Shown: positions 62,523 through 64,000 of the stretch, piece after piece
How positions within the stretch are numbered: the first letter of the stretch is position 1
Layout of the letters: the number at the start of each line of letters is the position of its first letter
Assembly: GCF_030009775.1 (NCBI RefSeq)
Contig: NZ_JASCTH010000022.1
Coordinates: 62,001 to 126,000 of the forward strand
DNA: 64,000 nt
From: Actinoplanes sandaracinus
GTDB lineage: Bacteria; Actinomycetota; Actinomycetes; Mycobacteriales; Micromonosporaceae
Reading direction: 5' to 3'
Notes under the pieces: generated by a model
The model's input: the letters and a program-made list of their open reading frames with translations, nothing else
What the model was told of the DNA's origin: nothing
Databases searched by the model: none
Program-made: the position numbers and the translations under genes

Positions 62523-64000
62523 TCAGTTCCCTCCCCGATTCGCGGCGGCCTTCATGATGAGCCCGGCGATCCGGGCAGCCTCGGCGCTGGCGTGTCCGCC
62601 GGGCACGTTCTCCAGCATGACGCACACCGCAGAAACCGCTTTGCCGTTCTCGTCGTACGCGAAGCCGATGAACCACCCGTGCGGGTCGGCGCCTTCGGCG
62701 TTCTGCGCGGTACCGGTCTTGCCGCCGACCTTGAAGCCGCTGATCTTCGCGTTCTTGCCGGTGCCACTCTGGACGACGCTGACCATCATGTCGCGCAGGT
62801 TGCCCGCGACGGCCGCGTCGATCGGCTCGCGCAGAACCTTCGGCTTGGCCGTGTAGATCGTCCGCCGATCCGAGTCGAGCTGCTGTTGCACCAGGTAGGG
62901 CCGCATCTGCTTGCCGTCGTTCGCCACCGAGGCGGCGATCATCGCACCCAGCAACGGCGTCATCCGGACGTCGCGCTGGCCGAGCGACGACTGCGCGAGC
63001 GCCGACTTGTCGACGCTGCCGTCCTCGTTGGCGATGGCGCCGGTGCGGCTGGCCGCGACCGCCAGGCCCCGGTCGGTCGCCTCCAGGTCACCGACCCGGA
63101 GCGACTCGTCCTCGAAGCCGAACGCCTTCGCTGTGTTCATCACCACATCACGGCCGAGCTTCACGCCGAGCTTGGAGAAGCCGGTGTTACAGCTCGTGGT
63201 CAGCGCGTCCTTGAGAGTGATCTGATTGCCGGGGCAGACCTCGTCCTCGGAGTTGCGGATCGTCGCGCCGCCCTCTTGATAGACGCTGCCCGCAGGGATG
63301 GAGGTGTCGAGGTTGTACCCCGCCTGGAGCGCGGCCGCCGAGATGATCACCTTCATCACCGAGCCGGGCGGCAGGGTGTTGGCGACGCCCCGGTTCAGCA
63401 GCGGCTGATCCTTGTCGGCGATGAGCTTCTTGTACGCGTCCGTGGCCACTTTCCCGTCGTGGCTGGCCAGCGGGTTCGGGTCGTAACTGGGCATCGACAC
63501 CAGCGCCTGGACGGCCCCGGTGGTCGGGTCGATCGCGACCGCCGCGCCCTTGGTCACGCCGCGCTCGTTCTTGGTCATCTGCTTCCAGGCGACCTCCTGC
63601 GCGGCGGGGTTCAGCGACATGATGATGTTTCCGCCACCGGTGTTGTTGCCGGTGAACATGTCGCTGAGCCGGTCCGCGAACAGCTTGTCGCTGGAGCCGG
63701 AGAGGATGTCGTTCTCGGCCGCCTCGATGCCGACCTCGGCGCCCACGACCGGCTTGTAGCCGAGCACCGGCGCGTAGATCTCCTTCTTCGGATAGATCCG
63801 CTGGTACTTCAACTCCCCGTCGGTCTCGGTGTTCGAGGCCAGCGTCTCGGTGCCCGCTTCGATCTTGCCGCGGGGACGTTCGTACTCGGCGACCTGGACC
63901 CGGTTGTTACGCGGGTCGGTGCGGTACTCGTCGGCCTTGTAGGCCTGAATCCAGTTGAGATTGGCGAAGAGCATGCCGAACAGGACGAGGATGACGACGC
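62523..64000 (-). CDS. pbpA: Penicillin-binding transpeptidase PbpA (start outside window)
   Basis: About 492 C-terminal residues are visible. The part before residue 1 of the visible MLFANLNW segment continues the N-terminal membrane anchor and runs off the window. Transpeptidase motifs: SxxK in PPGSVMKVI, SxN in TSCNTGF and KTGTA in GGKTGTAQN. It cross-links peptidoglycan in the PknA/PknB operon, as Rv0016c does. ftsW/rodA and the PP2C phosphatase would be expected next, beyond the window. Confidence 0.94.
   Translation of the reverse strand, partial: VVILVLFGMLFANLNWIQAYKADEYRTDPRNNRVQVAEYERPRGKIEAGTETLASNTETDGELKYQRIYPKKEIYAPVLGYKPVVGAEVGIEAAENDILSGSSDKLFADRLSDMFTGNNTGGGNIIMSLNPAAQEVAWKQMTKNERGVTKGAAVAIDPTTGAVQALVSMPSYDPNPLASHDGKVATDAYKKLIADKDQPLLNRGVANTLPPGSVMKVIISAAALQAGYNLDTSIPAGSVYQEGGATIRNSEDEVCPGNQITLKDALTTSCNTGFSKLGVKLGRDVVMNTAKAFGFEDESLRVGDLEATDRGLAVAASRTGAIANEDGSVDKSALAQSSLGQRDVRMTPLLGAMIAASVANDGKQMRPYLVQQQLDSDRRTIYTAKPKVLREPIDAAVAGNLRDMMVSVVQSGTGKNAKISGFKVGGKTGTAQNAEGADPHGWFIGFAYDENGKAVSAVCVMLENVPGGHASAEAARIAGLIMKAAANRGGN

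Overview
The window is high-GC actinobacterial chromosome. Gene content and gene order fit a member of the Micromonosporaceae, most like Actinoplanes (inferred; no 16S rRNA gene is present). Evidence: a dnaK-grpE-dnaJ-hspR operon with HAIR operators, the crgA / DUF881 / trpG / pknB / pknA / pbpA block that lies near oriC in mycobacteria and relatives, a class E sortase, bkd genes, many GTG starts, and many genes whose only promoter signal is a -10 hexamer 6 to 8 bases before the start codon (leaderless mRNAs).

Layout. 1-5 kb: tail of a DedA-like membrane protein, class II aldolase, ArsR regulator, two proline-rich membrane proteins. 5-14.5 kb: chaperone block (clpB, hspR, dnaJ, grpE, dnaK) with a KhtT/KhtU-like K+/H+ antiporter pair and a conserved unknown between. 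14.6-20.6 kb: two overlapping dynamin-like GTPase genes, a conserved unknown, a proline/arginine-rich membrane protein. 21-24.6 kb: branched-chain 2-oxoacid dehydrogenase E1alpha/E1beta/E2. 25-29 kb: a degenerate ~21-bp repeat array and a 1225-residue low-complexity membrane protein with an LppU-like tail. 29-42 kb: thioredoxin/NHL protein, PxpA, hemolysin III, SixA phosphatase, secreted subtilase, acyl-CoA dehydrogenase, SpoIIE-type phosphatase, phosphoribosyltransferase, YCII protein, YcxB-like protein, dCTP deaminase, and a flavoprotein-like gene under a perfect SOS box.

42.9-44.7 kb is the most plastic part. A tRNA-Gly(CCC) is followed by an AT-rich island of about 1.7 kb, bounded by a 105-bp direct repeat of the tRNA 3' half. 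It holds one intact secreted four-cysteine protein, duplicated gene remnants and a transposase scrap. Next comes a broken M4 metalloprotease gene that still encodes a sortase signal. 47-55 kb: XRE regulator, secreted LamG-like protein, CNNM/CorC pair, GPP34 protein, EtfD-like membrane oxidoreductase. 55-64 kb: cell-division and cell-wall block crgA, DUF881 protein, sortase E, trpG/pabA, pknB, pknA, pbpA (cut by the window end).

Links between genes. HspR probably controls both dnaK and clpB through HAIR boxes. One palindrome (TTAC-N6-GTAA) lies upstream of both the acyl-CoA dehydrogenase and the EtfD-like gene, which would join fatty-acid oxidation to its electron exit. LexA probably controls the gene beside dcd. 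Sortase E could have anchored the now broken protease. I found no large undescribed multi-gene system. The best leads are the tRNA-Gly island, the ~21-bp repeat array, the shared TTAC-N6-GTAA operator and the SOS-boxed flavoprotein.
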